Assembly: GCA_036435485.1 (NCBI GenBank)
Contig: CM071597.1
Location: 142,659,647 to 142,723,646, forward strand
Reading direction: 5' to 3'
DNA length: 64,000 bases
DNA from: Saposhnikovia divaricata
Lineage: Eukaryota > Streptophyta > Magnoliopsida > Apiales > Apiaceae
The notes under the pieces are model-generated. The model had not been told where the DNA came from. It was given only the letters and a program-made list of their open reading frames with translations, and ran no database searches. Positions 12,995 through 24,059 of this stretch are shown piece by piece. The first letter of the stretch is position 1. Each line of letters starts with the position of its first letter. A program made the position numbers and the translations under genes.

Positions 12995-14349
12995 TTAGAC
13001 ATATCAAGTAGGACTAGAGATGGTACCTGACTTGAAAAGGTTGATGCTTCATCATCTGACTTAGCCATGAGAGCTAAATTTACATATTCTTCTTCTTCCT
13101 CGTCGCCTGACTCATCCCAATATTTACCCTCAGCCACATAAGCTCTTCCTTGACCTTTCTTTGACTAGCTGCCTGATCCTTTGTCTATTCTCTTAAATTG
13201 TTGTGTTCTTTTGCAATCTGTTGCAAAATGACCAAGCTCATTACAGTTGTAGCATCTGAACTTCGATCTATCCACTAACCCTGTCTTGTATCCTCCTTTA
13301 CTGGTTCCACCAACAGCTTTAGAAAAGCTACCCTTGTTGAACTTCGAAGCTTGACTCTGTGACTTATATGGCTTATCTCTTCTGAATCTAATGTTCTTGA
13401 ACTTCTTTGCCATATAAGCCATAGTTGGATTATCCATGCTTTCCATCTTTTCTAATATGTAGAAGTCTTCATCTTCAACATCCTTGAGTTGCAGCACCAC
13501 TTTCTCCTCATCTTCTGTCGCCTCTTCTATTTTCAGAGATGGCACTTGAGTCTGTTGAGGAATGTGAAGTGATTCACTTGGCAGAATTACTTTAGGTTCT
13601 TAAGCTACAAGAGCACCAGACATGTTTGCCATTTTGCCTTTGGAACCATTCTAGATTTCTCTCTTCTGAAAGAGTTCAAGTTCATAGGACTTGAGCACAC
13701 CATAAAGTGTTTCCAAAGAAACAGTGTTCAAGTCTCTTCCTTCTCTAATTGCTGTTACTCTACTTTCAAGATGCTCAGGAAGGGTAAGTAAGAACTTGAT
13801 GTTGACCTCCTTCTTCTCATAGAACTTCCCATGGATTTGTAGCTCAGCTAATAGATTGCTAAATCTCTCAAACGTGAGAGTTAGCTCTTCACCTGGCTTG
13901 GCCATGAAGGCTTCAAATTGTGACATAAGGATTTGTCTTTGATTCTCTCGAACTTCTTCACTTCCTTCGCATAATAACTCAATCTTGTTCCACATCTCCT
14001 TTGCCGAGGTACATCCAATAACATTGCCACACTTAGCTTTGTCCAAGGTGAGTGAATCTAACAGGATTAGTTGTAGATGATCATCTAGAGCTACTTTTTC
14101 CTTTTTTGCATCAAGATACTCAGATGGTTTCTTGGCAACCCAGTGTGCAGGAATAACTACACCATTGACAGTAGTTGCTGGTACTTCTTTTTGAGGAATG
14201 AATGGACCATTCTCCAGGATACCCCATATACAGTGGATTTGCAGCTTTGATAAATAACAACATTTTCCTTTTCCATATGTTGTAGTTCTCTTTATAAAAA
14301 GCTGGAATCTTGATACTACTTGACTTCTATGTACTTGCCATGATCTCAT
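12995..14349 (-). pseudogene. Copia (Sirevirus-type) gag pseudogene
   Basis: One minus-strand frame encodes a gag resembling the young element's (GILENGPFIPQKEV, EVLCEG-like and KSYELELFQKREI blocks, CYNCNELGHFATDC knuckle near 13,225-13,270). It is split only by in-frame stops, at 13,651-13,653 and 13,165-13,167 (both TAG where relatives have glutamine) and one more near 13,600. The first 25 or so codons are scrambled. It ends at 12,995 where the gypsy LTR interrupts it. No pol sequence remains. Confidence 0.87.
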
Positions 14350-14369
14350 ATTTGTATGTTAATCTGTTT

Positions 14370-14381
14370 GCTCTGATACCA
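14370..14381 (-). promoter_or_regulatory. Primer-binding site, initiator tRNA-Met (minus)
   Basis: Reads TGGTATCAGAGC on the minus strand, two bases from the LTR at 14,384. It marks the minus-strand element's 5' LTR. Confidence 0.92.
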
Positions 14382-14383
14382 GT

Positions 14384-15435
14384 TGTTGGTCCCGGTAAGT
14401 ATTGTAGAAGGGGGGGTTGAATGCAATACTGATAAATTTAAATCTTTACTTCAACAACAATAATAAAGATTTTAACCTATCAGTATAAGAGATGCAAACA
14501 CAAGTAGATTTACACAAGTAATTCTCACAAAATAAATGTTTTATTTTGCAATATTTTGCTACAACCTCGAGAAAAAGTGTTTTCTCAAGCTTCGTCTCCT
14601 TGAGAGATTTGTTATGTTGTCTCTTTTAGATAGAATAGTAGTTGAATCTATATATATCTCACTTTACTCTACCATCGCTATTTACGTGGATTGTGGAGCT
14701 GCTATTATATTCAATTGGCAGCTCCTTACAAGTTGTACACCCATGTGACTTACCTAAATTGTTATACAAACCATCTTATACATAAAAAGCAATCTAGATA
14801 TTTTCCATTTTGAGCTTACACAATTCTGGTAGATGTTGATTTGCCATACCCTCAAATTGATAAGTTCCATCTTGTGATCTCTCAAACTTCTGTCGTAGTC
14901 TTCATAGGACTGCTACAATATTGGGATACTACAGCATGCCTGAATCTTGAACATCCAATCTGTCACATGTTTGACTTAAGAAATCCCCAATTCAAATAGA
15001 TTCCATTGAGACAGTATCCTATGCATCAAGTCTGCTGTCATATGATATGCTTTGGCTGACAGTGTGAATTCTCCGCAGATGATGTTGTCAAGAATTCCAG
15101 ACTTTCTGTCAACATGTGAGAGTTACTGTCTTCATGCTTCCGCCAATGTTCCTGTCAGATGTATCATTCTGTCATGACCTGCAACATGCTGTCTTCTTGT
15201 AACCTTGTTGTCAATGTTATGACAGTAACATTTATTCTTGCTGTCGATCTGATGTATTCCTTGATGCTAGAACATATACATGAACTTCTTTTAAGATATA
15301 CAATTATTACACGGCAGTAATTTATTTGATTACAAGAACACACTATGGCTGTGACAGAATGTTCTACTTAGTAAAGACTAAGCATGATAAAATCTAGTTA
15401 AGTTGTCTCAAAGTTATCACCCATAAATCCCAACA
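14384..15435 (-). mobile_element. 5' LTR of the minus-strand copia element (1,052 bp)
   Basis: On the plus strand it runs from TGTTGGTCCC to ATCCCAACA, so on the minus strand it is TGTTGGGAT...GGGACCAACA, with perfect TGTTGG/CCAACA ends. A TATA motif is visible at about 14,648-14,658 in minus orientation. The G-run near 14,410 resembles the G-run near the LTR end of the young copia. The right border interrupts a LINE-like RNase H frame. Confidence 0.85.
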
Positions 15436-15598
15436 CATGTTAAAAAAGAAAGGAACAAGGCTGCCCATTTACTAGCTAGATGTCCTTGTATGATTGGTTG
15501 TTTTACTGTTTTTACGTCTCCTCCAGATTGTGTGTTAGGGACACTTCTTTCTGATTCTTCTTTTGAATGAAAAGATTGTTTGATTTCGAAAAAAAAAA
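15436..15598 (+). pseudogene. C-terminal RNase H fragment of a LINE-like element with A-tail
   Basis: A 44-codon frame begins at the LTR border and ends with TGA at 15,568. Its translation (VKKERNKAAHLLAR, then SPPDCVLGTLLSD) looks like the C-terminal plant LINE / RVT_3 RNase H domain, with the N/A-A-H-LAR motif. An A10 run follows at 15,589. It is a 5'-truncated remnant whose upstream part was displaced by the copia insertion. Confidence 0.6.
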
Positions 15599-15699
15599 CA
15601 TACATGAACTTCATGCAATTTATAAATACAAACATAAATTCCAATTTATCAAATTTATCAATAGTTTATTATTTACAAAATCACATTATTCCAGGAATA

Positions 15700-15855
15700 C
15701 AATAGTAACAATAGTAACAATAACAATAATAACAATAGTAACAATAAGAATAGTAACAATAGTAACAATAGTAACAATAAGAATAGTAACAATAGTAACA
15801 ATAATAACAATAATAAGAATAAGAATAATAATAGTAATAATAAGAAGAAGAACAG
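15700..15855. repeat. AAC/AAT-type microsatellite
   Basis: Imperfect trinucleotide-derived array (AACAATAGT, AATAAC, AAGAAT) about 155 bp long. The long open frames on both strands here are simple-sequence artefacts. Confidence 0.93.
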
Positions 15856-16669
15856 AAAAATCTTATAAAGGTCTCATGCAAAGTCATTTAATCATAAGAG
15901 TGTATATGCATCAACATCTAAAAATAGATTATATGATTTTCATTATATAATAAATACCTTACAATACAACAAAGTCGACTAACATCTAGTACTAATTTTG
16001 TAAAAAATGAATGTTTAATAAATATGAATAACAATAATTATACTCAATTTAACAAAATGAAACAAATTCTCAAAATTAACAAAATGGAACAAAATCATGT
16101 AATTGTATTTGTGAACATAAAATTGCTGGTAAAATTGAATTGCACACTAGTTTGGCCTAAAGTGTTATATAAAATAATATTTGATAATATACAGTTAAAC
16201 TAATTAGATTATAAATTTAAAAACATGTGAATCACGTAACTTGAAAAAAATGTCTAAATTGAATAAGGAAACATATAAGGTGTTCTAAACTAACCTGGGA
16301 ATGAAGAAACTATGCAGAGAACAAATGGTCATACAAGAGTTTATTTATTTAAAAATTTGCCTCAATCCACTCCTAGGTTTGTGGGTGGTTATCACTTATC
16401 ATCCCCACTACTTTAAATTTTTAAACTAACGTATACCTTATCTATCTTGTAACACTAATTTTGACCAAGTAAAATGATTAAACATTTAAAATAACATAAA
16501 CTTGAAAATTACATTTATAAATATTTTTCTTTCTGAAGTTTCAATTATAAAAATAATGTATTTTAAATTAAATTTTTGCACACAAAAAAGCTAGAGCACT
16601 ACTTTATTTTAAATAGTTTAAATTATTAGAAATAAAATTTTAAAAGAAAATATAGGTTTATCACATATT
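15856..16669. other. AT-rich intergenic stretch
   Basis: I see no coding signal, RNA gene or clear repeat structure in this stretch. Confidence 0.5.
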
Positions 16670-17083
16670 TATAACATCCAAACCAACAACCGAATACATA
16701 TCGGACCTAACAACCCACCACAAGTCAGTTCAAAAGAACTAGCAATTTGGTATACATTAATTGTAAACTTGACCTTATAAAGGGCTCGAATACTCTTATT
16801 CTTATCGATATGTGATGTTACAAACACCCCCTCTCTCTTATTGGATCGACGTCCTCGTCGAGTCCATACACACTTACGAAACCTGGGCACAACCTGTGCA
16901 CTTCTGGTCGGATAGAGCTCTGATACCATTTATAATATCCAAACCCATAACTGATTGCATACCGGACCCAACAACCCACCATAGGTCAATCCAAAAGGGT
17001 TATCAATTTGATATACATTAGTTATAAATTTGACCTTATAAAGGAGCCGAATACTTTTATTCTTATCGATATGTAATGTTACA
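16670..17083 (-). mobile_element. TRIM (terminal-repeat retrotransposon in miniature), 414 bp
   Basis: Two direct terminal repeats of 153 bp each (16,670-16,822 and 16,931-17,083) enclose 108 bp. On the minus strand the repeats run from TGTAACAT to GGATGTTATA or GGATATTATA. The internal part carries a minus-strand TGGTATCAGAGC primer-binding site two bases from the right repeat, so the right repeat is the 5' LTR. Size, LTR length and absence of coding sequence define a TRIM. The two LTRs differ at many positions, so it is old. I found no clear target duplication. Confidence 0.87.
16917..16928 (-). promoter_or_regulatory. Primer-binding site of the TRIM
   Basis: The complement of TGGTATCAGAGC, two bases from the 5' LTR. 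This is the only functional signal recognisable in the internal region. Confidence 0.9.
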
Positions 17084-17224
17084 CACCCATAAATACTCTA
17101 GCCACCTAAGCGGAATTAGTCAAGCACCTCCTCAATTTCTTTTTCTTATTTTTTTAGTACATACAATTAACTTTCAAAATGTTCACATCAACTATATATA
17201 TTTCCTTTGTAGAATATATAAATA

Positions 17225-17458
17225 CTCCCTCCGGTCCATTTTATAAGGCATTTGACTTTCTACACGTAATTTTAAGTGTTTTGACCACATAGTAAAAATT
17301 ATTATTTTTTAAATTTTCTTTTTCCAAATAAAAATAGATTATTAATATTTTTATTCAAAAAAAGAAAAATTAAAAAATAATAATTTTTAGTATGTAGTCA
17401 AAACACTTAAAATTACGTGCAAAAAAGTCAAATGCTTTATATAATGGATCGGAGAGAG
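17225..17458. mobile_element. Stowaway/mariner-like MITE (CTCCCTCC family)
   Basis: The ends are imperfect inverted repeats starting CTCCCTCCGGTCCATTTTAT and ending in its complement (ATAATGGATCGGAGAGAG), flanked by TA on both sides. The interior is palindromic and AT-rich. Length 234 bp. A relative is at 28,276. Confidence 0.87.
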
Positions 17459-18129
17459 TAGATAAAATAGAAAGAACCATATATCATATGGCATTAAAAA
17501 GGTCTAAAACCGGCATTGGGTCTAGGCATCCTCTAACTAGATCCATCATCCGTTGTAAGAACATCAGTTAAGTAACCCTTACAATTCATGTTCCCTCATG
17601 AATGGGTGACGTTGCGGATGGCTTTGTTAAAGAAGGTAATGGAACTCTAAAAAAAAAATATAAATGAAGATTTCACAGATCTCAAGTAGCTTTGTTGAAG
17701 AAGGCAATGAAATTCTAAACGAAAATATATATCAAGGCTTCATATATCTAAACACAAACCTGTAAATATTTGAACCACAGCCAAATTCATTAAAACGCAC
17801 AAGTAACATGCCATTATTGAAGCATGTTCAAGCCTGAGAGTGCTTCTTGGAAGGGGTTTTCAGTGTAGTAAGAATATATAGGCTCGACTGAGATGGCAGA
17901 TAAATCCGAATATGCCTGGCCCCTTCTCTTTTGTTTTGCCTGACTAAACATTATACACGAAAAGAAGTCATAGCACACTCATCTATAATGACAAATAATG
18001 AAAGAATTATCGTACAAGGCAAGAGATCACACTCTAATTCAGATTCAGGAATGGGTGCATAAGAAACCACCATGATAACACACTATGGTTGTCATAATGG
18101 AAAAACCAAATTCATTCTTCCATAGTCGA
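17459..18129. other. Intergenic stretch, nothing assigned
   Basis: No coding or structural signal that I can support in this stretch. Confidence 0.4.
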
Positions 18130-18371
18130 TGGGGTATAAGGACTGATCTGATGTGCAAGAATCATACCATGGCACAATGTAAAATTACATGGATTCAACA
18201 TGTTCAATGCATTCAATGAGATAAATGTATCAAGTCTAAAGTTCTGAAATGGGGTATAAGAACTTCAATCTTTTGTGACACAAAACCATACCATGGCACC
18301 ATGTAAAACTAGGTGGATTCAAAATGTTTAAAGCATTTACTGAGAGCAATGTATTAGTCTAAAGTTCGGAA
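18130..18371. repeat. Two-copy 120-bp tandem repeat
   Basis: Copies start at TGGGGTATAAG (18,130 and 18,250) and share ATACCATGGCAC, TGTAAAA and TCTAAAGTTC blocks. The second copy ends over the stop codon of the candidate exon on the minus strand, so the repeat would form its 3' untranslated region. Confidence 0.85.
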
Positions 18372-18633
18372 ATGGAATAGCGAAAAGTTTGTGGTTGAAT
18401 CTTCTTCACAACGCCTTCAAAGATGCCATCAGTTCCAAAACCAGCATTTACACCGTCAGAATTAATTGGCCCCAGAAGCTTGAAATGAGATGGAAAATTC
18501 ACCCGGTGGACAAAGAATTTGTGCCAGCATTTCAAATATACCTTGCCGTGCTTGAGAACCTTTTTCTCACCAGTGGTTGTTCTTCCTCTAATAAATATCT
18601 TACCATCGTGTTCAATAAACCAACTAAATGTAT
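18359..18633 (-). CDS. Candidate last exon of an unrecognised gene
   Basis: A minus-strand frame of 90 codons plus two bases follows a good acceptor (TATAATTGCAG) and ends in TAG at 18,359-18,361. The translation is protein-like: TFSWFIEHDGKIF, then RGRTTTGEKKV, KCWHKFFVHRVNFP, GVNAGFGTDGIFEG and SISEL at the end. I do not recognise the family. No upstream exon could be identified, so this may be a captured or broken gene end. An annotation of the frame alone cannot tell a live exon from a fragment. Confidence 0.4.
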
Positions 18634-19371
18634 CTGCAATTATAAAAGGCAGTCACATGGCTATTAATAGAAAGGCATACACCATATTGGATATTTTAGA
18701 TTAGATCATTGAACGATTTATACCAGCATTAGAAGAGTAATGTCGACTTTTATACCGCATAAATATCAACATATTGTCAGAAGTCACCACCTACTTAATG
18801 AAGTACTTAACAGGTACTGTAGAAAATTTATGTAGATAGTACACATGAAAAACCACCTAGGCTGAAATATATAATGGATACAGACAAGAGCTTAAGAGGC
18901 GCTTTGAATTGCACACCATGTCTCCATCTTAAGTGACTTCCATTTACAAGAGGTAAAAACGTTTCTTGATCACCCCAGAGCAATATACATTTACATGATC
19001 TCGATCACAAGTATATTTTATATTTAAAACCAAAAACAACAGCTAAACTGATACATGGATAAATATTTAATTTCATCTCTCAATGATCAAATTTATAATT
19101 CTGTCAAAATATTTAAATTTTCAAGAAGGTTGCTTAAATTCTTAGGCAGAAATAGATGGCACAGTCTGATTTCGATTATTTTCAAGATTTTTGATTTCCT
19201 GAAGCACTGGCAGGAATTAATATTACAGAAAGTCAGAAACTACAAGTCTAAAAGTACTTACTTCTATCTCTAGCAACACCTGGAGAGGGACACGGAAAGA
19301 TAAGTATCATTAGATACTAGTGCAGCACTTCTTGTTACAGCAAACCCATGACTGGTGGCCCCTAGAACTCT
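18634..19371. other. Non-coding stretch between two candidate exons
   Basis: I see no convincing exon or repeat here. It could be intron or intergenic sequence. Confidence 0.35.
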
Positions 19372-19569
19372 TTATAAATCTCCCACATTTGACTGAGAAG
19401 GTAAAAACACCATAGCTGGATGGTTAATTATAGGAGTAGAAAATACATTTGTTTGAGATGCATGAATGTTGCTATGCGTGCTCGTGTAGGTGACACTGTT
19501 AAGTGGCATCATGGCAATGACAGGTTGTTGAGGATCCAGACATCCAGTGATCTCGCAGCATGATCTCCA
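19372..19569 (-). CDS. Possible C-terminal exon, unrecognised
   Basis: A minus-strand frame of 65 codons plus TAA follows a possible acceptor (CGTGCAAG). The translation has a cysteine-containing start (WRSCCEITGCLDP) and a Ser/Thr/Asn-rich low-complexity tail ending SNVGDL. It is too short and compositionally biased to assign. Because it carries its own stop it cannot be part of the same transcript frame as the exon at 18,359. Confidence 0.25.
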   Translation of the reverse strand, partial: WRSCCEITGCLDPQQPVIAMMPLNSVTYTSTHSNIHASQTNVFSTPIINHPAMVFLPSQSNVGDL

Positions 19570-20596
19570 CTTGCACGAGTTGAGTTACAGGATGTTACAA
19601 TTAAGCATCTTAAAATAGAAGGCCAATGTCACATTAGCAGATGGAAGTAAACCAAAATATGAAAATGTCCGCCATATTACAGCAAAATATTATTGTTAAC
19701 AAGGATCACTCTAACCTTAAAGACTGTATGATATCATCATATGTAGATATAATCCCTCATTTCCAGAAGATCATCAATCATATACAGGGTAAGAATATTA
19801 TTAAAATGATTGTCAACATCTGCCATGTCCAGTAATTTGAGTTCAATCGAATCACATTTCTGTCATGAAATCTTCAAGTCATGAGCACAGAACCCGGCAT
19901 TAAGGGTAATGTGTCACATGTCAAGGACTCAAGGGTGACATTAACTATGAGTTCTGTTTAAGACTTTAAGTTATAAAATTCGGTAGATTTTATATTTTCT
20001 GGGACAGGACAGATAGGTATCAGACTATCAGCTAAGGGGAAAATTGTCCGCTTTTCGGATTTGACCTGCATGCTGCTTGTGTCTTTTACCTTGAACCCAT
20101 CGTTGTCTTTTATTTTAAAATTTGGCCTAGGCCTGTCAATGGGGCGCAGATCCGGTCTAGGGCTGTGCAATAGGTACTTCAGTTACCAAACTGACTTTTG
20201 TTTTGGTAAACGAATCAAAAATCAGGGGCTTGCCGAATACCAAGATTCCGAACCGTTACTGTTACCGGATCGAATTAAACAAATCACTTATTCCTGAAAA
20301 GCCCGCCCAATCACCAAAATTTCATTTTTTAAGCCGTAGGGGTTTGGAAACTATTAAAATTCCATACATTTGCTAAATTGACTACTTCAGTTAAAATTCA
20401 ATATTTTACAAATATAAGATATTATGATACTTTCGAAACCCTATAACTTGGGCAATTTCGCAAATAGTGGTAAGTATTTTGGCAATGACTAGAAAAACAT
20501 TATCAAAAAATATTGACGAGAAGGAAAAGAACAGTTTAGAATGCCAAATTTAATAACGGCTTCCGAACCGGAAGCACAGATTACACCACAATCCAC
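19570..20596. other. Intergenic stretch with a possible dispersed repeat
   Basis: Near 20,155-20,290 there is a GGGCTGTGCAATAGGTACTTC-like block followed by TTACCAAACTGAC, which looks repeat-like but which I cannot assign. The rest shows no coding signal. Confidence 0.35.
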
Positions 20597-20599
20597 TAA

Positions 20600-20960
20600 G
20601 AGCATCTCCAAGAGTCTCTTAGCTCACTCCTAAATATATTACAAACAATTAAGCTCTTAGCAAGTTATTACATTGATTTGTGTGTCAACTCCAACAATGC
20701 TCTCTATTATGGCTCTTTATTTTATATTTTATTCATATTTCAAATCCACTTGGACAAACAATCAATAGATGAGAGAGAAGAACCACTATTTTACTAATAA
20801 AATATTAAGTTAAGAGCTACTAGTTGCTCCTAAAATAGAGAAGAGAGAAGAAGCTCTTAACTTTTTAAAGAGCCTCTAAGAGTCTCTTGGAGCTTATTTT
20901 TATTCTCTCTCCTCATTTTTTGAGTTAAGAGCTACAATAGAGAGCCTCTTGGAGATGCTC
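20600..20960. mobile_element. Tourist-like (PIF/Harbinger) MITE, 361 bp
   Basis: It begins GAGCATCTCCAAGAG and ends with the exact complement CTCTTGGAGATGCTC. The flanks are TAA on both sides (20,597-20,599 and 20,961-20,963), the 3-bp target of PIF/Harbinger elements. Internal repeats of the terminal motif occur near 20,870. It serves as a reference for the split copy at 29,898 and 36,933. Confidence 0.9.
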
Positions 20961-20963
20961 TAA

Positions 20964-21952
20964 TTCAGGATAATAACTATACTCCTACCAGGTTGCCAGC
21001 AAAATCACAAATAACACATACCCATATCCACAGGTTTATTTAAAAATGATAAGCTGACTAATAAATCACATTTTAAAATTTTGGCACTAGTAATCGCATT
21101 GGACACATATGTTAAAAATTCAAAATTACTAAAAAATATATTTTTGGATACACTTGCAAAATGTGTGTTTCTTGTGAAATAAATTCTAGCACCTCGCATT
21201 TTCAAAATATGTATAATGAAAAGATTTTTTTTTTTAATGGCGTTACAAGTTACAAGAATGTGTGTTACATGTCCCGCAGTTCAAGAATGTGCATAACGTG
21301 ACAACTCGCAATGCTTTCTGATTTGATAAACTTCTGTACCTAAGTAGACTTGCTCCGACGACCACCCTGTTCACACCAGGACCCTTAACCACCAAGACAA
21401 AATCGCAATTTGTTATATTGGCAATGCACATTTTTTAAATCCTTATATTGTGGCAAAATTGACAAAAGAGAATACTGAAAATGTGTCAAGGGCCAAAGCC
21501 TTCTGAAAAACTGGCGAGAACTTACAGTATATCTGGATAAAAAAAAATAGACAATGCGACGGATGATAACAGGTGTAGAGATATGCAGAAAAACAGAATA
21601 CTGTGTTAAGATTCAAAACTCTGTGAGGAATGAGGTTGAAGAAAGGAGATATATATACATGAACTAGTAATGAAAAGAAAGGTGAAAAAACGACCACTCC
21701 ACTAGTTCATTAAGTTGATTTTATTCAGCTTAACCCACAATAAACAAATAAAAGACCAAATTTATTTCATTACCTCCTCCCTCACACACATGTAAACACT
21801 GGCTTACCGGCACAATTAACCAACCAAAGAAATTATTTCCTTTGTATAAACAAATTGATTGTACTCCTGATCCGATCCAATTTGATCCATTTAGGATAAT
21901 TTGGATTGGTTGAAAAAAATCCGACCCGATTGGAAATCCGAGTACTATTATA
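20964..21952. other. Intergenic stretch
   Basis: Short minus-strand frames near 21,243-21,697 have no features that let me call them genes, and I see no repeats. Confidence 0.4.
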
Positions 21953-22449
21953 TCCTTATATATAACTAGATTATAGCCCGTGCTACGCACACGGTATTTT
22001 AAAAAATTACTTTAGAAAAAAATAATAATGGTACATTAAATAAATCATATAATTATACATTGATAATCAAACAATACAATTGTGAAAGAAATAATATAAA
22101 TAAAATAAAGAGTTACTTTTAAATGTTATAATAAATGCATTTAACAAATCAATTCAATAAGATATTATATTGTATAGATTATGTGATAATTTGCATTAAT
22201 GAAGTTACCAAAATTCTATTAGGAGTTTACCATAAATATTCTAAATGACAGTTATGATATTTAAATTTACATATTGACTTTCTGTATTTAAAAGCGGGTC
22301 AAATATGTAGATGAATTTTACACAAACCAAAAAATGGATACTAAAGCTAAAAGTGGATAGTCCATGGATCAAAATAAAACTAAAAATATTAACCGAACCA
22401 AAATATGGATACCAAACCTGAAGTATGGGTTATGCAGCAATTTATAATA

Positions 22450-22634
22450 CAGTAAAACCTCTACAAATTAATACTCGATAAATTAATAACCTACTATAAA
22501 TTAATATTTTCAAAATAATTTTTTGGTCCCAACATAATAGCGATAGTGTAAATTTAACCTTGATTAATTAATAATCTCGTTAAATTAATAAAATTTGCCG
22601 GTCCGAACACTATTAATTTATAGAGGTTTTACTG
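22450..22634. mobile_element. Emigrant-like (pogo) MITE nested in the Helitron
   Basis: The terminal repeats CAGTAAAACCTCTA...TAGAGGTTTTACTG match the Emigrant/Lemi1 ends known from plants, with TA on each side. Length 185 bp. Confidence 0.9.
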
Positions 22635-22748
22635 TATATAGCTACGCGTAAAAGGGATCTTATCCATAATTTTGGTCACTGTACTACCAAAATAATCTCA
22701 ATCGTCGAATCTAATATTTTTAAAAGTAGACCATCAAGATTATATCAT

Positions 22749-22945
22749 ATTAAAAGAGAAAAATATAATCTAAAAATGATATAATTAGAAAATGTTACAA
22801 TAAAAGTGAATTTTAAAAAGAAAATTATAATCTAAAAAGGATATAATTAAAAAAAGGTTGTATTAGAATTGAATTTTAAAAAGAAAATTATAATGTGAAA
22901 AGGATGTAATTAAAAAAGTTTGTATTAGGATTGAATTTTATTTAT
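22749..22945. repeat. About 60-bp tandem repeat, three copies, in the Helitron
   Basis: Three diverged units share AAAATTATAAT, GATATAATTA and GAATTTTA blocks. Confidence 0.75.
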
Positions 22946-24059
22946 TTTTTATTAGTATTAAAAAAAAATTATATTTACTATTTTAGGTCTATCTTGAGAT
23001 CTAGAAATCAGATTTAGATGATTTTACAATCCACGCGAAACTCATAAAATTATCTTTAATTTAGTAATGATTTAATAATTATTATTCAAATGGAAACACT
23101 CAGAATCTCAAGAGAAAATATAATTACTAATTTTTGCATTAATCATATTCAATGTAGAAGTCCTACATTGATAATGCTATTCAATGTAGAAAACATAATT
23201 ATATATGATTTAAATCATTGACATACACCTTTTCGTATTTCAATATAAATACACTTTTTAGTTTATAACATATTAAAATATAAAATATTTTTTTATCCTA
23301 GATCCAACGGTTTTCATCTATTTATTTTAAGATCTAATGGTTCTTATTTATTTTGTCGTACGGAGGACCAGACTACCGATTATCAAAGTTTTGGACAAAA
23401 ACTCTCATACACTTATTATTAAAATTGTATTTGGTTGTTAGTAGACTATCTTCAAATAATAACTAGGTTATTTTGATAATCAAAACGAATTATAAGTAGA
23501 ATTCATAAATCGAATAGAATTTTCAATGTAAAAAATCGTCAATTTCTTCTCTCTTTTGTTTCTGCGTATGTTTAATTGGAAAAAAAAAATGTTAAACCAT
23601 CACTAACTTAAAAATTATTTTGTTAATTTCACGTGGGCGGTAAAATCGTCCAAATCAAATTTTAACAATTCAAGATAGAGTACAAATATTAAATCGAATG
23701 TGTAATATCTTATATATATCAATTTTCTAATAACAATTTGATATGTAAATTAATAACATATAAAATTGAAAAAATATATATAATTATATATATTAAAAAA
23801 TGAGTCATGCATTGCACGGGTTATAAGCTAATATATATAGGATATGGAGCAGTGCTAATCTAATTCGTCGAGTGACCAAAATTGAATTAGTTTAATACTT
23901 ATATTACATATAAGATATATATACACATGTGAGTATATAACATACATTTTTTAATTATACCTAAAATATAATGATAACTGGAATTAAGCAAGATAAATTA
24001 TGCATTATGATTTTTTGTAATAATTCAACTATACATATATAAGAAATTGTCAAAATATC

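Larger units (their letters stand above)
21953..23831 (+). mobile_element. Non-autonomous Helitron, 1,879 bp
   Basis: The 5' end TCCTTATATATAACTAG is followed by a short inverted GCCCGTGC...GCACACGG. The 3' end is GCATTGCACGGGTTATAAGCTAA, with the CTRR terminus. It sits between A (21,952) and T (23,832) with no target duplication, as Helitrons do. No Rep/helicase sequence is present. It carries an Emigrant-like MITE and a short tandem repeat. The exact 5' base is the least certain point. Confidence 0.72.

Noticed and set aside
15681..15950. Long ORFs on both strands rich in Thr/Ile/Val or Tyr/Cys
   Set aside because: Translation of a microsatellite.
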